A stretch of 64,000 bases of DNA from Paenibacillus etheri (GCF_001012825.1 NZ_LCZJ02000033.1:210104-274103), one strand, 5' to 3'; positions 21,159 through 31,600 are shown, counted from the first letter of the stretch. Notes: generated by a model from the letters alone, not told the origin. Program-made: numbers and translations.

Positions 21159-22136
21159 TTAGTAAAGACCTTCACCCTCATTCAGTTTCTTCACGGTGAA
21201 GTTAACTGTGAGGAGCAAGACGATGTTGATGATAGAGTTAAACAATCCTACTGCGGCTGAATAGGCATAATCGCCCGACTGCAAACCAATTTTATAAACA
21301 TAAGTCGGAATGATTTCTGAGGTTGGCAAGTTCATCGCCGTTTGCATGAGGTAGGCTTTCTCGAAACCAATTGACATAATCCCACCGGCTGCAAGGATAA
21401 ATACGATAGCCATAATTGGACGAATGGTTGGCAGATCGATATGGCGTATTCTTTGTAGAAGATTAGCACCGTCGAGATTGGCTGCATTATGTAACTCAGG
21501 ATCGACATTCGCAAGCGCTGCTACATAAATAATGGATGCCCAACCGGCTCCGGTCCAAATATCGGATAGGATGTAGATCGAACGAAAGTACTCGGGACGA
21601 GACATGAACATGATTGGTTCACCTGTAAGCCAGGTGAAAAACTGGTTAATCGGTCCCGTTGGGGACAAGAAGATAAACAACATCCCGACCACAACGACCA
21701 CAGAAATAAAGTTAGGGGCATACAAGAACAATTGAATGTTCTTTTTGACGCCTGCACGGCGAATTTGATTCAACATCAAGGCAAGCAGGATTGGAATTGG
21801 AAAACTCAGAATTAATCCGAAGAAACTTAATTTAAGCGTATTCATAAAGATAACTTCGAAATTGGGGGATGAAAGAAATTTCTCGAAGTTGTACAAACCA
21901 ACCCATTCACTCCCCATAATCCCTTTGATTGGGCTGAAATCTTTAAAGGCGATAATCGCACCATACATAGGCCCGTATTTAAAAATAAGGGTCAGAATCA
22001 CAGCTGGTGCGAGCAAAATATAAAGAAAGTAGTGCTTCTTTAGATAGTCTAGTAAGGAGCTCTTATGTCTCGTCACCGTTATTCCGTGTTCGGCTTCTAT
22101 TGGGTTATGCAATGCCTTTACCTCCGTTCTTATCAA
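21159..22136 (-). CDS. Sugar ABC transporter permease, LplB type
   Basis: A 325-residue permease and first gene of the operon. A cytoplasmic tail of about 35 residues precedes six predicted helices. The EAA loop reads ELHNAANLDGANLLQRIRHIDLPTIRP. The GPMYGAIIAFKDFSP stretch after the first helix is typical of LplB. Transcription probably starts from the promoter at 22195-22223. Confidence 0.92.
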   Translation of the reverse strand: MIRTEVKALHNPIEAEHGITVTRHKSSLLDYLKKHYFLYILLAPAVILTLIFKYGPMYGAIIAFKDFSPIKGIMGSEWVGLYNFEKFLSSPNFEVIFMNTLKLSFFGLILSFPIPILLALMLNQIRRAGVKKNIQLFLYAPNFISVVVVVGMLFIFLSPTGPINQFFTWLTGEPIMFMSRPEYFRSIYILSDIWTGAGWASIIYVAALANVDPELHNAANLDGANLLQRIRHIDLPTIRPIMAIVFILAAGGIMSIGFEKAYLMQTAMNLPTSEIIPTYVYKIGLQSGDYAYSAAVGLFNSIINIVLLLTVNFTVKKLNEGEGLY

Positions 22137-22194
22137 TGTTTACATCTTGATGCAGTAAGGGCTTTCATTCTCACCTATGTCCTGCTGCTTTTAC

Positions 22195-22223
22195 AATTTA
22201 CCAAACACTTTATCGTTCGTCAA
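22195..22223 (-). promoter_or_regulatory. Predicted sigma-A promoter of the sucrose operon
   Basis: On the minus strand TTGACG (-35, plus 22218-22223), a 17-base spacer and TAAATT (-10, plus 22195-22200) lie about 60 bases before the first permease gene. Confidence 0.6.
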
Positions 22224-22253
22224 TACATTTTGTAAAATATTTATGTGCATATG

Positions 22254-22267
22254 ACAAAATATTTTGT
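22254..22267. promoter_or_regulatory. Palindrome upstream of the sucrose promoter
   Basis: A perfect 14-bp palindrome ACAAAATATTTTGT lies about 30 bases upstream of the -35 box. It is a candidate binding site for the divergent LacI-type regulator, but AT-rich palindromes also arise by chance. Confidence 0.35.
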
Positions 22268-22483
22268 TCATAAACGGCGTATATAATTTTACATAATTAC
22301 AAATACAGCCAATTTAAATAAGATCATATACTTTAATCTCATCATTTTCTCAGTAAAATGAAAACATAGCGATTTTTTTGCACAATAGTGACCTAATAAA
22401 ATGTAAACTAAATTGCGCATTTGTAAATATCATGTTGCTATTTTTAGCAAACTAATATACATTAAAGAGAGTTGGAATAATGG

Positions 22484-22501
22484 CAAATAGTATACTATTT
22501 G
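22484..22501. promoter_or_regulatory. 18-bp palindromic operator candidate before the LacI-type gene
   Basis: A perfect 18-bp palindrome CAAATAGTATACTATTTG ends 41 bases before the regulator start codon. Size and symmetry suit a LacI-family dimer, and its position suggests self-regulation. It lacks the central CG of many LacI-family sites, so the protein match is unproven. Confidence 0.45.
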
Positions 22502-22542
22502 TGCGAATATTAAGAACTAGAATATAGAGGTGAATTACATAG

Positions 22543-23580
22543 ATGGCCAGAGAAAAAGTAACCATACAAGACATCGCGGATGCTTTAGGAATCTCCAGAA
22601 ATACAGCTTCCAAAGCCTTAAATGGAACGAATGGTATACCTGATGAAACCAGAAACAAGGTTATAAAGAAAGCGATAGAGTTAAAATATAAACAGTTTGC
22701 TTTTATGGACACCGAGAGTGTTCAATCAAGAAACTCTGGAAACATCGCTTTATTAACAGAAAACTTACCTAACACTTCCCACTTTGGATCGAAACTGATC
22801 AGTGGCATGGAGAAACGAATCAGCGCGGAAGGATATAATTTATCCATGCACATTATAAGAGACATTGATCAGGAGTCCCTGTCTCTTCCAAATAATTTTG
22901 ATGTCTCCAATGTAGACGGAATTATTTGTATTGAGTTGTTCAATTCGGAATATAGTAAGCTGATTACAAGTCTAGGCATTCCAACTATTTTCATCGACTG
23001 CTCTGCAGATGTCTGTTATCCTGAATTCCAAGCAGATGTACTTCTCATGGAGAACGAACACAGCACGTACCAACTTACAAAAAAGTTAATTGATGGCGGT
23101 TACAAATCACTGGGGTTCATCGGGGACTATAATCACTGTAGGAGTTTTAATGAAAGATGGGTGGGTTTTAACCGTGCACTGATAGAATCCGGGATTCAGC
23201 TAGATCTCTCTCAATGCATTCTCGATGACGATCGACTATTTTCCTCCAATCCGGAGTGGGCAGATACTAGACTAAGTCAAATAAATGAGCTCCCTTCTGC
23301 TTTCGTGTGTGCTAACGATTATATTGCGGTTACCTTTATGAAATCACTCAAAAATGTGCTTTCCATTCCTAACGACATCGTCATTTGTGGTTTTGATAAC
23401 GGCCCTGAATCAAGCATTGTAGAACCCCATCTCACTACGGTTCATATTTATAGTAATGAGATGGGTGTCAAAGCAGCCGAAATGCTACTTTCCCGAATTA
23501 ATGATCCAAAGCAACCCTATCAGGTTTCTCATATTTATACCAAACTCATCATAAGAGACTCTACACCTAATATCAGTTGA
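22543..23580 (+). CDS. LacI-family transcriptional regulator of the sucrose operon
   Basis: A 345-residue repressor. The N-terminal helix-turn-helix and hinge are clear (VTIQDIADALGISRNTASKALNGTNGIPDETR), followed by a periplasmic-binding-protein-like sugar domain with the usual PSAFVCANDYIA and VICGFDNGPESS motifs. It is divergent from the sucrose operon, which it very likely controls by binding sites in the 406-base gap. The ribosome binding site is GAGGTGA before the ATG. The effector is probably a sugar or sugar phosphate from that pathway; this is inference. Confidence 0.9.
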   Translation: MAREKVTIQDIADALGISRNTASKALNGTNGIPDETRNKVIKKAIELKYKQFAFMDTESVQSRNSGNIALLTENLPNTSHFGSKLISGMEKRISAEGYNLSMHIIRDIDQESLSLPNNFDVSNVDGIICIELFNSEYSKLITSLGIPTIFIDCSADVCYPEFQADVLLMENEHSTYQLTKKLIDGGYKSLGFIGDYNHCRSFNERWVGFNRALIESGIQLDLSQCILDDDRLFSSNPEWADTRLSQINELPSAFVCANDYIAVTFMKSLKNVLSIPNDIVICGFDNGPESSIVEPHLTTVHIYSNEMGVKAAEMLLSRINDPKQPYQVSHIYTKLIIRDSTPNIS

Positions 23581-23594
23581 TTCATTAAATGAAG

Positions 23595-23640
23595 TAAAGA
23601 ACCCAAGCAATTAAGAATTCAATCGCTTGGGTTCTTTATT
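23595..23640 (+). terminator. Terminator of the LacI-type gene
   Basis: A 13-bp stem AAAGAACCCAAGC / GCTTGGGTTCTTT with a 16-base loop, followed by ATTTTC. Confidence 0.8.
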
Positions 23641-23691
23641 TTCATTAAATTGTTCTTATTACAATGTCCCTGTATTTATAATCGCCCACAA

Positions 23692-24498
23692 TTAGTATAT
23701 GGAAGGATTGTATTCTTCATAAGAAAGAACAAGATGCTCTCTTTTTAGCGGACAATGCTCTATGATCGCCTTACGTTTCGCTTTTAGAACAATTTGTTCA
23801 ATATCAGCAAAACTGCAACCGGAAAGATGCTCGCATGCCTCCTCCATCAACCCAGCTTCTCTTTCAAAATCATTGATTAACAGTTCGACATATTGACGCC
23901 TACTTGATTCATCAGGGTTAGAATAAATCATTTTTGTATCAAACCTTCTCCAAATAGCTCTATCCAGTTCATTTTCCAGGTTCGTCGCTGCTACAAAAAT
24001 GCTATTATCACCAAAATCATCGAGACATCGCAGTAGTGTATTCACCGCACGAGCCATTTCTTTAACCTCGTCATTACTCTCCCGTGTTCTTGCAATGGCA
24101 TCAAACTCATCCAGGAAAAGAACACAAGGAGATGCTTTGGCATACTCGAATATTTTTCGAATATTACTTCCAGTCTCACCCAAATGGCTGTGAATAATTC
24201 CATCTAGTCGAACTAGGATAAGTGGAAGCTCCAGCATTTGAGCCATATAAAATGCCGTAAGTGTTTTCCCTGTGCCCGGTGGACCATACATAACCACTTT
24301 ATTTGGAATTGGAACTCGATGCTCTTCAAATATTCCCCTCATTCCTAGGATTGTAATGAATTCTTCGACAATCTTTCGATTCATATCGGGCAGAACGAGA
24401 TGTCTAACCTTTTTGGCACATTCTTTGGGTGTATAATAGGTACCCATATCGATTCCTTTTGCTCTGGGTAGACGTTGATTGGTGCTGCTTTTATTCAT
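23692..24498 (-). CDS. Orphan AAA+ ATPase, FtsH/spastin-like
   Basis: A 268-residue ATPase with a complete AAA core: Walker A GPPGTGKT (about 72-79), Walker B VLFLDEFDAIA, sensor 1 in VAATN, and a probable arginine finger in IWRRFD. The last part is the AAA lid (SFADIEQIVLKAKRKA). There is no protease, membrane helix or substrate domain. Related stand-alone ATPases are often encoded next to a subtilisin-like peptidase; none is seen here, so its partner is unknown. It is flanked by terminators, hence transcribed alone. Confidence 0.8.
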   Translation of the reverse strand: MNKSSTNQRLPRAKGIDMGTYYTPKECAKKVRHLVLPDMNRKIVEEFITILGMRGIFEEHRVPIPNKVVMYGPPGTGKTLTAFYMAQMLELPLILVRLDGIIHSHLGETGSNIRKIFEYAKASPCVLFLDEFDAIARTRESNDEVKEMARAVNTLLRCLDDFGDNSIFVAATNLENELDRAIWRRFDTKMIYSNPDESSRRQYVELLINDFEREAGLMEEACEHLSGCSFADIEQIVLKAKRKAIIEHCPLKREHLVLSYEEYNPSIY

Positions 24499-24714
24499 TA
24501 ATTATTGAAGCTCCTTTAACAAATTATTTAGTCAATAGACCTTCCACTTATCATTTGTTCCAGCGGAATTGAGCAAATCAGTTCCCATGACCTTCAGCCT
24601 ATTTAAAGTGAACGAATCCATTATTACTCAACTCGATTATAGCCAACATTTATTCGTAATTATTACGATTTAAAACATCATACTTTCTTTTTATTTATAA
24701 TGTCAACCTTTAGC
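24499..24714 (-). other. Intergenic DNA before the AAA ATPase gene
   Basis: AT-rich sequence with no gene. It holds the promoter of the AAA ATPase gene; I see no further defined feature. Confidence 0.35.
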
Positions 24715-24752
24715 ACAAAAAAGAGCCTTTATAGTGCCAAGGCTCTTTTTTT
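24715..24752 (-). terminator. Terminator after the MATE remnant
   Basis: AAAAAAGAGCC / GGCTCTTTTTTT stem with A-runs and T-runs on both sides; it can work in either direction. Confidence 0.8.
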
Positions 24753-24806
24753 GGATATATCTGTCAGATCGTCCATCCTTCGGCTGTGAACTCCAGCATC
24801 TTATCT

Positions 24807-25907
24807 TTACATATTGTAAGTCCTGACTGGCTTAGACTTAGCTCTGAGTCTGGTGAATTCCTTAGTTACCAGGATTACCGTCCACACAACAACCACAGAA
24901 TCAATCACAAGCGAACCCCAATATACTCCAGAGACTCCTAACCATCTTGGCAAAATAAGCATCACCGGCACATAAAAAACAAGTTGTCGGGTAATACCGA
25001 TAACGGCCGCCGGTTTCCCTTTATTAATCGCAGGGAAAAAGGTCATGGCCATAAAAATGAGCGACAATAACGGCAGAACCGCCATGTTCAACCGGAAATA
25101 TAACATTTCGCTGGTCTTAAAGATTTGATCCGGCAGCATCAGTCCCAGAATGGAAGCCGGAGAGATCATGGAAATTATCCAGAAAGGCAGAGTTAGCAGC
25201 ATGGAGACGAGTGTGAATATTTTATAAGCTTTGATGGCGCGCTCATACTGTTCTGCTCCAAAATTAATGCCAATGACCGGCTGCAAGGCGCGCATTAATC
25301 CGAATATCGGTGTCAACAGGAAGGTGAATACACGAAAAACCACACCATAAAATGCAATATCTGCTGTAGTCCCGTATCTCGACAGTGTATTGAATACTAT
25401 AACAGCCTGTACCAGATTCATAAAGTTCATAATGAAAGCGGACATTCCCAGTCCAACTATGGATTTGATTGTGCTCGCATCCCGATAAATTGCGAAGACA
25501 TTCGTTCGGAATGAGGCAAATCCTTTGCCAAAATAAATCCATCCCAGCAAGGTATAGACCAGCATCCCGATATTTGTAGCCCAGGCAGCACCCTCTACTC
25601 CAAAATTGAGCCAGGCTACCAGAATATAATTGGACAAAACATCAACTGCCAGTCCAATGCCCATTACCACGGCTGCCGATTTCATTTTCCCTTCGGCACG
25701 CACAATCATGTTGGCAGCCAATCCATAAATCCAGAAAAATGAACCGATTACCGTAATTCTAAAATAGCTGTCTCCAAGAGCCAGAGTTTCCCCTTCTCCA
25801 CCCATGAATCGTACCAGCTGTGTGGAGAAAAGCAGACCCAACACCATATAGACAAGCGTTACAAGGATTGACAGATAATTAACATTTCCCATCAAACGCT
25901 GCTGCAA
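24807..25907 (-). pseudogene. 5'-truncated MATE-family efflux transporter
   Basis: A 366-residue frame that aligns by eye with residues about 90-450 of MATE (NorM/DinF-type) drug/cation antiporters: RFMGGEGETLALGDSYFRI, IVRAEGKMKSAAVVMG, and the second half with GLMRALQPVIGINFGA. The first about 90 residues, with the first two helices, are missing. The frame begins inside the last codons of the alcohol dehydrogenase gene upstream (16-base overlap), as if a deletion had joined the two genes. An inner ATG could start a shortened protein, but half of the first bundle would be incomplete, so it is probably inactive. Confidence 0.75.
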
Positions 25908-26932
25908 TCAATTACAAACCGGTAACGGACATCAGAAGCAAGCACACGCTCCCAGGCTTCATCAATCCGGTCAGCAGAAATGACCTCGATTTCAGATGCA
26001 ATATTATGTTCAGCGCAGAAATTAAGCATTTCCTGCGTTTCACGGATTCCGCCAATCATCGATCCGGCAAACGAGCGGCGGTGGCCGATCAGCGAGAATA
26101 CGTTAACTGCCAATGGATCAGCGGGCGCACCGACATTGACTAATGTACCATCCAGCGCCAGGAGCGAAAGATAGGCATCGATATTAATCTGCGCGCTTAC
26201 AGTATTTACGATTAGGTCGAACGAACCGGCAAGCTGTTTAAATGTCTCCGGATCGCTAGTGGCATAATAATGATCCGCCCCTAATTGCAATCCGTCTTCC
26301 TTCTTCTTCAGTGACTGTGACAACACAGTCACCTCAGCTCCCATGGCATGAGCAATCTTCACAGCCATATGTCCAAGCCCACCAAGACCCACTACAGCTA
26401 CTTTTTTGCCGGGAGCTGCTCCCCAATGACGCAGAGGTGAATAGGTGGTGATTCCTGCACACAGAAGCGGTGCAGCGGCATCAAGCGGAATACTGTCAGG
26501 GATCCGAACCACAAAATCTTCGGTTACGACGATATGAGTGGAGTAGCCGCCTTGCGTATACTGCCCGTACCGGTCGATAGCTCCATAGGTGCCCGTATTT
26601 CCACTTAGGCAATACTGCTCCTCACCTTTATGGCAATTACTGCACTCTCCACAGGAGTCAACCATACAACCTACACCTACCCGGTCGCCCACTGAGTATT
26701 TTGTGACTTCAGAACCAATCTGGCTGACAATTCCGGCGATCTCATGCCCCGGAACGAGTGGATAGTTGACCGGTCCCCACTCCCCACGGGCAGTATGAAT
26801 GTCCGAGTGGCAAATGCCAGCGTATTTAATCTCAATAAGAACATCGTGCGGTTGCAGATCTCGGCGTTCGATTGTGGTTAGCTTAAATGGACCTTCCTGA
26901 CTGAATGTAGCGCGTGCATTAACTTTTACCAT
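25892..26932 (-). CDS. Zinc-dependent alcohol/aldehyde dehydrogenase (CAD/AdhA type)
   Basis: A 346-residue NAD(P)H-dependent medium-chain dehydrogenase that reduces aldehydes or oxidises alcohols. Catalytic zinc ligands are Cys41 (GICHSD) and His63 (PGHE); structural zinc is held by Cys94, 97, 100 and 108. The dinucleotide loop is GLGGLGH. It resembles the YjgB/AdhA group that detoxifies formaldehyde or methylglyoxal in Bacillus. It is divergent from a MerR-type gene and has a MerR-type promoter. The last four residues are encoded in bases shared with the MATE remnant and may not be the native end. Confidence 0.92.
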   Translation of the reverse strand: MVKVNARATFSQEGPFKLTTIERRDLQPHDVLIEIKYAGICHSDIHTARGEWGPVNYPLVPGHEIAGIVSQIGSEVTKYSVGDRVGVGCMVDSCGECSNCHKGEEQYCLSGNTGTYGAIDRYGQYTQGGYSTHIVVTEDFVVRIPDSIPLDAAAPLLCAGITTYSPLRHWGAAPGKKVAVVGLGGLGHMAVKIAHAMGAEVTVLSQSLKKKEDGLQLGADHYYATSDPETFKQLAGSFDLIVNTVSAQINIDAYLSLLALDGTLVNVGAPADPLAVNVFSLIGHRRSFAGSMIGGIRETQEMLNFCAEHNIASEIEVISADRIDEAWERVLASDVRYRFVIDCSSV

Positions 26933-26988
26933 AGTGAAACCTCTCTTCTGTTAATATTAAAATCTAAAACGTCAGCTTTACAAAACAT

Positions 26989-27019
26989 ATGTTATTACTT
27001 AAAGTTAACTCTAAGTCAA
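26989..27019 (-). promoter_or_regulatory. MerR-type promoter and operator of the dehydrogenase gene
   Basis: On the minus strand TTGACT (27014-27019) and TAACAT (26989-26994) are separated by 19 bases, the over-long spacer typical of MerR-activated promoters. The spacer holds the near-palindrome ACTTAAAGTTAACTCTAAGT (26997-27016), which fits the CTTGGAGT-ACTCCAAG type of site known for AdhR/NmlR regulators. Confidence 0.7.
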
Positions 27020-27048
27020 GTACAAAATATATTTGAGATTGGAGATAG

Positions 27049-27468
27049 ATGATGAAGACATACTCCATAAGTGAAGTTGCAGAATCCTTTAACATGACAC
27101 CACATACCCTGCGTTACTATGACAAGGAAGGTCTTTTCCCTTCTATAGAAAGAACCTCCGGCGGTAAACGTATTTTTAAACAATCCGATATGGACGCTTT
27201 AAAAGTAATTGAATGCCTGAAGTCATCCGGGATGCCAATTAAAGAAATAAAACATTTCATTGAGTGGTGCTCTGAGGGGGATTCCACCTTACAGCAAAGA
27301 TATGACATGTTCCTGGAGCGGAAAGCTTCCGTAGAAGCGCAGATGGAAGAATTAAAAAAAACGATGGAAGTCATAGAACATAAATGCTTCTACTACAAGA
27401 CCGCCTTGGATAGCGGCACGGAAAATGTTCATAAAAACAATAAAATAAAGAGCGCATTTACTCATTAG
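27049..27468 (+). CDS. MerR-family regulator, AdhR/NmlR-like
   Basis: A 139-residue regulator. The N-terminal winged helix is clear (YSISEVAESFNMTPHTLRYY, then GGKRIFKQSDMDAL), followed by a coiled-coil dimerisation helix (LERKASVEAQMEELKKTMEVIEHKCFYYKTAL). One Cys in the coil region (HKCFYY) and one at WCSEGD could sense thiol-reactive aldehydes, as AdhR and NmlR do. It is divergent from the alcohol dehydrogenase gene, whose promoter has the matching 19-base spacer. A piece of this gene recurs at 62458-62533. Confidence 0.88.
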   Translation: MMKTYSISEVAESFNMTPHTLRYYDKEGLFPSIERTSGGKRIFKQSDMDALKVIECLKSSGMPIKEIKHFIEWCSEGDSTLQQRYDMFLERKASVEAQMEELKKTMEVIEHKCFYYKTALDSGTENVHKNNKIKSAFTH

Positions 27469-27490
27469 AAATAGACCTTCAAACTACAGT

Positions 27491-27524
27491 AAAGGCGGAG
27501 CAGATTAATCTGCCCCGCCTTTCT
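27491..27524. terminator. Bidirectional terminator between MerR and YczE genes
   Basis: AAAGGCGG / CCGCCTTT arms enclose a CAGATTAATCTG palindrome; runs of A and T flank it on both sides of two convergent genes. Confidence 0.75.
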
Positions 27525-28171
27525 TAATTTGGACGCCTTTTTGCCAGCAGCTTCTCCGTAAAATTCACATCAAAAAAATGAATGATGGGTCCCAGACCAA
27601 GTGCGGACACTAGGGTTCCTAAGCCTATAACGCCTCCTGCCAGGAAGCAAATCAAAGCACAAAGAGCATCCGTAAACATCCGGTGCCAAAAATAAGATAT
27701 TTTAGGGAAGTTATCCCTCATAATCAGGGACAAGCTGTCGTAGGGAGCTACTCCCACAGCCGATGTCTGATACAGGGATACCCCAAAACTGCATACCACC
27801 ACGCCAATCGCTACGATGACCACCCGTTGCCATAACAGCTGAGGTTCGCCGAACAGAGATAGCCAAGTCCCGTGAAAGAAAGTGGCGATATATCCCAAAA
27901 GGATTGCATTTACGAAAGTCCCGGCTCCAATAAACTTTCTTCCTGTTATGAATTCGATTACAAACAATACCAGGTTCAGTAAGATCAGAAAATTCGCATA
28001 TGTTATACCGACGCTCTCTGCAAGTGCCATTACCATGCCGCTGAAGGGATCATTCCCCATACCGGACAGCTTGAAAATACTAATTCCCATGCCTAGAAAT
28101 ACATTGCCGATAACCATAATAATCAATCGTTTTTTATCGACGTTATGAATATATCCCTTCATATTGTCCAT
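27524..28171 (-). CDS. YczE/YyaS/YitT-type membrane protein
   Basis: A 215-residue integral membrane protein with about five to six predicted helices. The motifs GNVFLGMGISIFKLSGMGNDPFSGM and SLYQTSAVGVAPYDSL are typical of the YczE family. The biochemical role of this family is not established; some members lie beside biosynthetic or regulatory genes. It is a single gene, convergent with the MerR gene. Confidence 0.85.
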   Translation of the reverse strand: MDNMKGYIHNVDKKRLIIMVIGNVFLGMGISIFKLSGMGNDPFSGMVMALAESVGITYANFLILLNLVLFVIEFITGRKFIGAGTFVNAILLGYIATFFHGTWLSLFGEPQLLWQRVVIVAIGVVVCSFGVSLYQTSAVGVAPYDSLSLIMRDNFPKISYFWHRMFTDALCALICFLAGGVIGLGTLVSALGLGPIIHFFDVNFTEKLLAKRRPN

Positions 28172-28316
28172 CCTATTTTCATATTTAAAAATGCACCTTA
28201 CAACAGCGACGTCATTATATCACATTTTCTATTGCTCGACGGTTACCTTTATTGTTGCTATTCAATGATTTGGATTGGAAAGAAACACAAAGACTACACA
28301 GAAAGGAGACGATCAA

Positions 28317-28520
28317 ATGAAGGACGACAACAAAGCTCCGCTTGACGGACGTGGCCCGGGTGTTGATCCCATAACCGAACCCGATTCAAGCCTGGCTGGC
28401 GATATGGGAGCAACAGGTAAGCTGGAAGAAATCGTGGGTGCTATGCAGGGCGACGAACCAGAGGTCACAGCTCCCGGCATTTCACCTGATAAACAAAAGA
28501 ATACAGAAACAACGGACTGA
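28317..28520 (+). CDS. Small acidic hydrophilic protein, unknown function
   Basis: A 67-residue protein rich in Asp, Glu, Pro and Gly with no membrane segment, likely unstructured. The frame is open from 28275, but AAAGGAG lies 8 bases before the ATG at 28317, which I use. I do not recognise the family. A strong terminator follows at 28591. A short stretch just after its stop recurs at 62531-62553. Confidence 0.6.
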   Translation: MKDDNKAPLDGRGPGVDPITEPDSSLAGDMGATGKLEEIVGAMQGDEPEVTAPGISPDKQKNTETTD

Positions 28521-28590
28521 ACATTATTTGAAGGGAACACAGCTTATTTTGGTGATTTGATACCAACACATTTCCGCCATCTGAAATCTA

Positions 28591-28640
28591 TAATAGGCAA
28601 AAGACCGCTTTCTGTGACTAAAGCGGTCTTTTGCCTATTA
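28591..28640. terminator. Strong bidirectional terminator
   Basis: A perfect 21-bp stem (28591-28611 with 28620-28640) and an 8-base loop between two convergent genes. Confidence 0.85.
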
Positions 28641-28679
28641 TACTGAAAACTTAGAAAAAATGATTACAATTTTTTGAAT

Positions 28680-31600
28680 TTAATTGATAAACAAAGAGTT
28701 ATCTATTATATAATACCGGTTTCCTTTATCATCATAGAAAATGTTGTTTGCACCGGCTAAATCAATGGATTCGATCTTCTGGAAGGTGGTAAGGTCATAA
28801 ACTCCTCTTTTACCCAACGCCGTATTATTCACTACATCCACAGCATAAATCGTTTCCGGGAACGTCCCTTTAACTTCTTGCAGGTTATCCTTATTAAAGG
28901 CTTTGTTCTTCACAATAATCATTCCTAGATTTTCCACTAACAAAGCCGGCGTATCAAGCGGATCTCTATCCATTTCCGGATATGCCAAAACGGACTGGTC
29001 AACGTTGGTGAAGCTGCCATCTTCATGAATGGAATACGTATAGACGGTTGAATTAGCTGAACCGGCATCCCATCCATATTGACTCCAGTAATAGAATTTG
29101 CTGTTATCACTGGAGAACACCATATCCCCGATACCATTAATTTTCGCATTGCCGGGGCTTGGCTGGAAAGTCTCTTCATCAAAAATCAACAGCGTTGGAG
29201 ACCAGTCACCTAATACCACATACAGACGGCCCGACTTACTGTAAATATGCCGATCCGAGAAGTCCCGGGAATCCGCCATATTCGGATACGTCAAGCTCCG
29301 GGTAACTGAATAATCACTTAAACTTAACTCAGTAACCAGATTGCTAGCATCCTTATTCACAATATATAATTTTGTTCTATCTTCTGATAATGTCAGTCCT
29401 GCCGGTTTATAGGGCAGAGATATTTTTTGAATAACAGATTGGCTTGCGGTATCAACTACGATTAAATTTTTGAACGCTTGATCAATAGCGTAAACCTTAT
29501 TGTCAGCAGAGCTATATACAGCGTCTACAACCGTTCCGCCCAAATAAATCCCCGGGGCATCTACCGGCGGTACTTCCTCCGAAGAAGGTTTATCAACAAA
29601 CTCAAGAATCGTCTTACCTTCTAAGTTGGTCAATGCAAGCAATTGATTGGCTCCCTCGAAAATCCGCTGGCCGACACCATCTACCGGAATAGTTTCAACT
29701 TTGCTGAAATTACTGTAGTCATAAGAGTTGATTAGATGATCTTTAACGGTATAAAACCTTCCGTTCTTCAAATCGAATGCCATATCATCATACATTCCAT
29801 CCATTTTATATACAAAGCTCATGTCACCAAATTTGTCATACTCGGTTGAAAATACCGTTCCTGCGCCATTGAAAAGATACTTTCCGTCTGGAGATAAATT
29901 AATCTTTGTCGTCATTGGGTAATCTCCGTGATAAGGAGAATCGTAGTTGCTTAGGAATTCGCCGTTCTTAATGACAAATGTTCCAATATCTCTTGGAATC
30001 GAATTCGTATTAACGGTATATATCTTATTCATGATCGGATGCATAAGAATATGAGTTGCGTGACTGATTGTATAAGATCCAATGGGAGTAAAAGAATCAC
30101 CAGAATAAGACCGTATTTTCGTCCATTGGCCTGAACCGGATGAAATATACACATAGCCTTCACGGTCTACTGCAATGCTATAAGGATCGAGATTAATATC
30201 ATAAACATGGTCAATGGTAAGCGTTGCCGCATCTACAACAGCGACAGCCCCTTTTTGTTGTTCATCAAAAATTTGAGATGAATGTTCCGCTTTCAGGAGA
30301 GCCACGTACAATTTTCCATCCGCGTACGTTATACTTTCCGGAGGCAGTCCCAACGGAACCGCAGTAGTCTGTTGGGTCTCATAGTTAACTGCAACGAGTT
30401 TCTTATTCTGTTTGTCTGTTGCATAAATAATTGGCTTGCTTGGGTCTTGAACGCTGTCAGTAACATTGAAATCTAATTGCATATGCTCATTAGCAAACGT
30501 AGTGGCTGAAGCATAATCGCTAAATGCAGATCCGATGCCGTTAAGCACCGCAATCACTTTATAGTAAACGGTTGTATGCGGCGAATGCCCGCTATCAATA
30601 TAAAAGTTTTCTGTTACCTTCATAGGTGCTCCCGAACTATCTTTAACAGGAGTATAAGGTCCATCCGGTGAGCTGCTTGTGAGAATATGATAGTACTCTG
30701 CTACAGGCATCGCCCCCCACTTAATGTTGATATCCGTTCTGGAGGAAGGGGTTGCTGAAACATTATCCGGGGCTGGTAAAATGTTCACAATGCCCTGATA
30801 CACCCACTTCTTGCCCGCACCATCCCATTTTGCTTTCAGAACCAGATAGTCCCCGTAGTATACGGAAATCAGATCACCATCCGCTAAAGGAGTGTTATCA
30901 GCAGCAGATGACTGATTTAAATCTACGATAATCTCGTTCTGATTGATTTTAAAGCCGATATCGAGCATACCTGTGTAATAAACGGCGGGATAATAGGAGC
31001 CATTGATAACCGATTTGCTAAGTAAGAGACTCGGCAAAAGATCATAATACTTTTCATTGGAAATGGCAGCAATATATTCAGCCGGAGGAAGACCACCTTC
31101 TTTTACTGTATAAACCCCAATCTTTCCCGCAGTATTCTTATATGTTGTCTCATAACTTTTTTGAGTGTTTTCATTATACAGATCCCACTGTATTTTACTA
31201 TGATTACCAGATTCTTCAAACCAGGCGTACAGTTGATCCTCAACCATAAACACTCCTAGAACTTCCGGAAGTTCAACAGGTTCAGGTTGTGGCTCCGGCT
31301 GAGGAGAGGGGCCCGGGTTTGAACTACCGCCGCCGCTGCCACTACCTCCTCCACCTGCAGCTGGAGAGGCTGGCAACTGTACACTTGGGGCAATCTGCTG
31401 TGCCTTATTCAGCTCCTCGCCGATTTCTTTGCCATTCATAACAACTGACACGCCTTTGGCCAAAGTATAATCTTTAATTTCCTGTTCGAATGTAGAACCG
31501 CTGGCATTAATGAGTGTCTTTGTAATCGTGCCTTTTCCCTTGACTATGGCAGCCGCATTCAAAGTTAATTGTCTCAGTACGCTGTTATCGGCTAAATTCA

